Below, piece by piece: positions 14,335 to 15,902 of a DNA stretch of 15,902 nucleotides (positions are counted from its first letter, which is position 1; every line of letters begins with the position of its first letter). This stretch comes from JAMWZF01 sp041628615 (GTDB lineage Bacteria; Pseudomonadota; Alphaproteobacteria; Rhodobacterales; Rhodobacteraceae). Both the position numbers and the translations under genes were made by a program. The stretch covers positions 1 through 15,902 of the forward strand of contig JBFKOW010000075.1 in the NCBI GenBank assembly GCA_041628615.1, in the 5' to 3' direction. The notes below the pieces were generated by a model that saw nothing but the letters and a program-made list of their open reading frames with translations, did not search any database and was not told the DNA's origin.

Positions 14335-14916
14335 CTAGCGCAGCAGCCGGGCGAGGGTGTCCTGGTCGGGCAGGCCGGTGGGGTCGAGCCCCGCCGCCTG
14401 CTGGTAGGCCAGCAGCGCCGGCGGCAGGTCGGCCGGGCCCGGCCCGGCGGGCGGGTGGCCCTCGGCGGTCAGCCGCTCGGCGATCTGCGCCAGCACCGGC
14501 AGGTAGAGCAGGGTCATCCGGCCGTCATGCTCGACCGAGACCACCTCGGCCGGTTCGGTCAGGGCGCGGGGCAGCAGGTAGGCCACCAGTTCCTGCGCCG
14601 CCCGCTCGACGAAGGCGTCGGGATGGGCCGCGCAATACTGGTCCACCAGCGCCAGCATCAGCGCCGGGGACTGCCAGGCGCTGAGGTCGAACACCTCGGG
14701 CATCAGCCGGTGATGGGCGGTGAGGTAGCCGGTCAGCCAGGCGGCGGTGAGGCGCCGGGCCTCGGTGCCGGGCTCCTGCGCGGCGAGATCGGCACAGCCG
14801 GTGCGGCCCGGCCCCTCGACCACGTAGGGCGAGGCCGCCGCCGCGGTCTGGGCGGCGGCGGACAGCGGAAGCGCCGCCCCGGCCAGCACGGCCAGGGCCA
14901 GAACCGGAGCGCGCAT
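14335..14916 (-). CDS. Secreted hypothetical protein with two cysteines and a PG-binding-like C-terminus
   Basis: The 193-residue product starts with a Sec-type signal peptide (about 1-22, APVLALAVLAGAALPLSAAA, cleavage near AAAQT). The mature part has an alpha-helical segment with AWLTGYLTAHHRL (59-71) and Cys41/Cys95 (TGCADL and QYCAAHPDAFVE), a spacing reminiscent of HdeA/Rap1a-like small periplasmic proteins with one disulfide. The last 27 residues (ALLAYQQAAGLDPTGLPDQD, then TLARLLR) resemble the final helices of peptidoglycan_binding_1 domains, but too little of that domain is present to assert it. It starts 8 nt after the stop of the VPLPA-CTERM gene, so the two are probably co-translated. 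No strong ribosome binding site is seen. Confidence 0.75.
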   Translation of the reverse strand: MRAPVLALAVLAGAALPLSAAAQTAAAASPYVVEGPGRTGCADLAAQEPGTEARRLTAAWLTGYLTAHHRLMPEVFDLSAWQSPALMLALVDQYCAAHPDAFVERAAQELVAYLLPRALTEPAEVVSVEHDGRMTLLYLPVLAQIAERLTAEGHPPAGPGPADLPPALLAYQQAAGLDPTGLPDQDTLARLLR

Positions 14917-14924
14917 CCCGGAGA

Positions 14925-15902
14925 TCAGGCCGCGGCGCGGCGCTTGCGCCCGACGAGCCCGAGCCCGCCGACCCCGGCCAGAAGCAGCGCGAGGCTGGCC
15001 GGCAGCGGCACCGGCGGCGGCGCGTCGGTGTCGATCACCAGCGCGGTCTGGGTCAGGGTCGAACCCTGGCCCGTGCCGCTGAACAGGAAGCCGGCGACGA
15101 AGGTCGTGGTGTCGGCGGGATCGAGCATCAGCGACTGGTCGATGCCGGTCAGTTCGAAGGTGGTCACCCCGGTCTTGCCGGCGGCGACGAAGTCGATGGT
15201 CCCGCCCGGCAGGACGGTGAACTCGGTGCCGTCCGGCAGCGTGACGACGTAGCCGTCCGAATCGTTCACCTTCGCCTGGGTCGGCGCCACGAACTGCGCG
15301 ATCGTGCCCTCGCCGGTCAGGTCGTAGACGTAGCCCACGGCGATCTCGGGATCGACGAAGACGACCTCCTCGCCCGCGCCGGCCACGTCGAAGCTGAAGG
15401 TCGGGGCGGTGGCCCCCTCCGCGAACCCGGCGGCGTCGGGCAGCAGCGGCGAATCCTCGGAACTGCCGTCGGCGTCGCCGAAGGAGGCGACGTTCAGGCT
15501 GCTGCTGGGGACGATGCCGCTGTCGATGACGACCTCGAACTGCTCTTCCAGCCCGGAGGGGTACACCGCCGAGGAAATCTCGTCATAGGTCATCTGCGCG
15601 AACAGGATGCCGCCGAGATCGGGCAGGGTGCCGGCGGCCTGGGCGTCCTCGAACCAGCTGCCGCTGCCGGCGAGGTAGAGAATCGCGCCGCTGCTGTCGA
15701 TGTTGGGCTCGGGGTCCGGCCGGGCGACGATGCCGATGATGTCATTCCCGCCGCCGTCGCCGAGATCGACGTTGTTGGCGGCAAAGACCAGCGTGGTCGA
15801 GGTGATCGCGTTCTCGACCAGCCGGCCGCCCGAGACGACGGTGAAGCGCGACACGTCCGAGGTCTGGCCGAGGAACTGCGGGCCGACGATCTCGCCGTCC
15901 GC
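14925..15902 (-). CDS. VPLPA-CTERM surface protein (N-terminus beyond the right edge)
   Basis: The frame is open to the window edge, so at least 325 C-terminal residues are seen. The last 28 residues are a sorting tail: the motif VPLPASLALLL, a hydrophobic helix (LAGVGGLGLVG) and a basic end (RKRRAAA). This is the VPLPA-CTERM class, in which an exosortase cleaves and hands the protein to the envelope or extracellular matrix. The rest is acidic, rich in Asp, Gly, Thr and Ser, poor in Lys and free of cysteine. That is typical of secreted or surface-layer beta-rich proteins. No known binding domain was recognised. A GTG at 15854 is in frame, but the upstream residues (GEIVGPQFLGQTSD) continue smoothly, so the true start lies outside. 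Confidence 0.85.
   Translation of the reverse strand, partial: ADGEIVGPQFLGQTSDVSRFTVVSGGRLVENAITSTTLVFAANNVDLGDGGGNDIIGIVARPDPEPNIDSSGAILYLAGSGSWFEDAQAAGTLPDLGGILFAQMTYDEISSAVYPSGLEEQFEVVIDSGIVPSSSLNVASFGDADGSSEDSPLLPDAAGFAEGATAPTFSFDVAGAGEEVVFVDPEIAVGYVYDLTGEGTIAQFVAPTQAKVNDSDGYVVTLPDGTEFTVLPGGTIDFVAAGKTGVTTFELTGIDQSLMLDPADTTTFVAGFLFSGTGQGSTLTQTALVIDTDAPPPVPLPASLALLLAGVGGLGLVGRKRRAAA

Overview
The window is a stretch of very GC-rich (by eye about 70%) alphaproteobacterial chromosome, most likely from the Rhodobacterales (Rhodobacteraceae/Paracoccaceae). The basis is the GC-rich codon use, the sequence style of the urease subunits, a DUF1127 protein, a DUF2189 membrane protein, a VPLPA-CTERM surface protein and a Tat-exported TRAP binding protein. 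The assignment rests on recalled family patterns, not on a database search.

Layout. (1) Positions 1-3730, minus strand: a TRAP transporter operon, dctP-dctQ-dctM, translationally coupled to an amidase that runs off the left edge. A 22-bp perfect palindrome sits between dctP and dctQ. (2) Positions 3731-4066: a divergent control region with a 25-bp imperfect palindrome (candidate repressor operator). (3) Positions 4067-4501, plus: a type II 3-dehydroquinate dehydratase (aroQ). (4) Positions 4620-11005, plus: a urease locus in the order ureD-ureA-ureB-[494-bp lower-GC gap]-ureC-[DUF1127]-ureE-ureF-[DUF3995 membrane protein]-ureG. UreABC form the nickel enzyme and UreDEFG mature it. The nickel ligands and the carbamylated lysine of UreC are intact, and UreE has a 14-histidine tail built from 15-bp tandem repeats. 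(5) Positions 10936-13014: an unrecognised three-helix membrane protein on the minus strand, whose 3' end overlaps that of ureG, and a divergent DUF2189 membrane protein. (6) Positions 13067-15902, minus: a lysine-rich 39-residue protein, a quinone-oxidoreductase-like MDR protein, and a small secreted protein directly downstream of a VPLPA-CTERM surface protein cut by the right edge.

How they fit together: the urease locus makes ammonia from urea, and the amidase next to the TRAP importer also releases ammonia from an amide. A nitrogen-scavenging theme for the left two thirds is plausible but inferred. No tRNA, rRNA, CRISPR array, intact insertion sequence or prophage gene was seen.

Least explained part: the lower-GC island between ureB and ureC (6108-6601). 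It interrupts an otherwise tight operon and holds, on the opposite strand, a 28-codon single-helix membrane microprotein ORF with a strong ribosome binding site.
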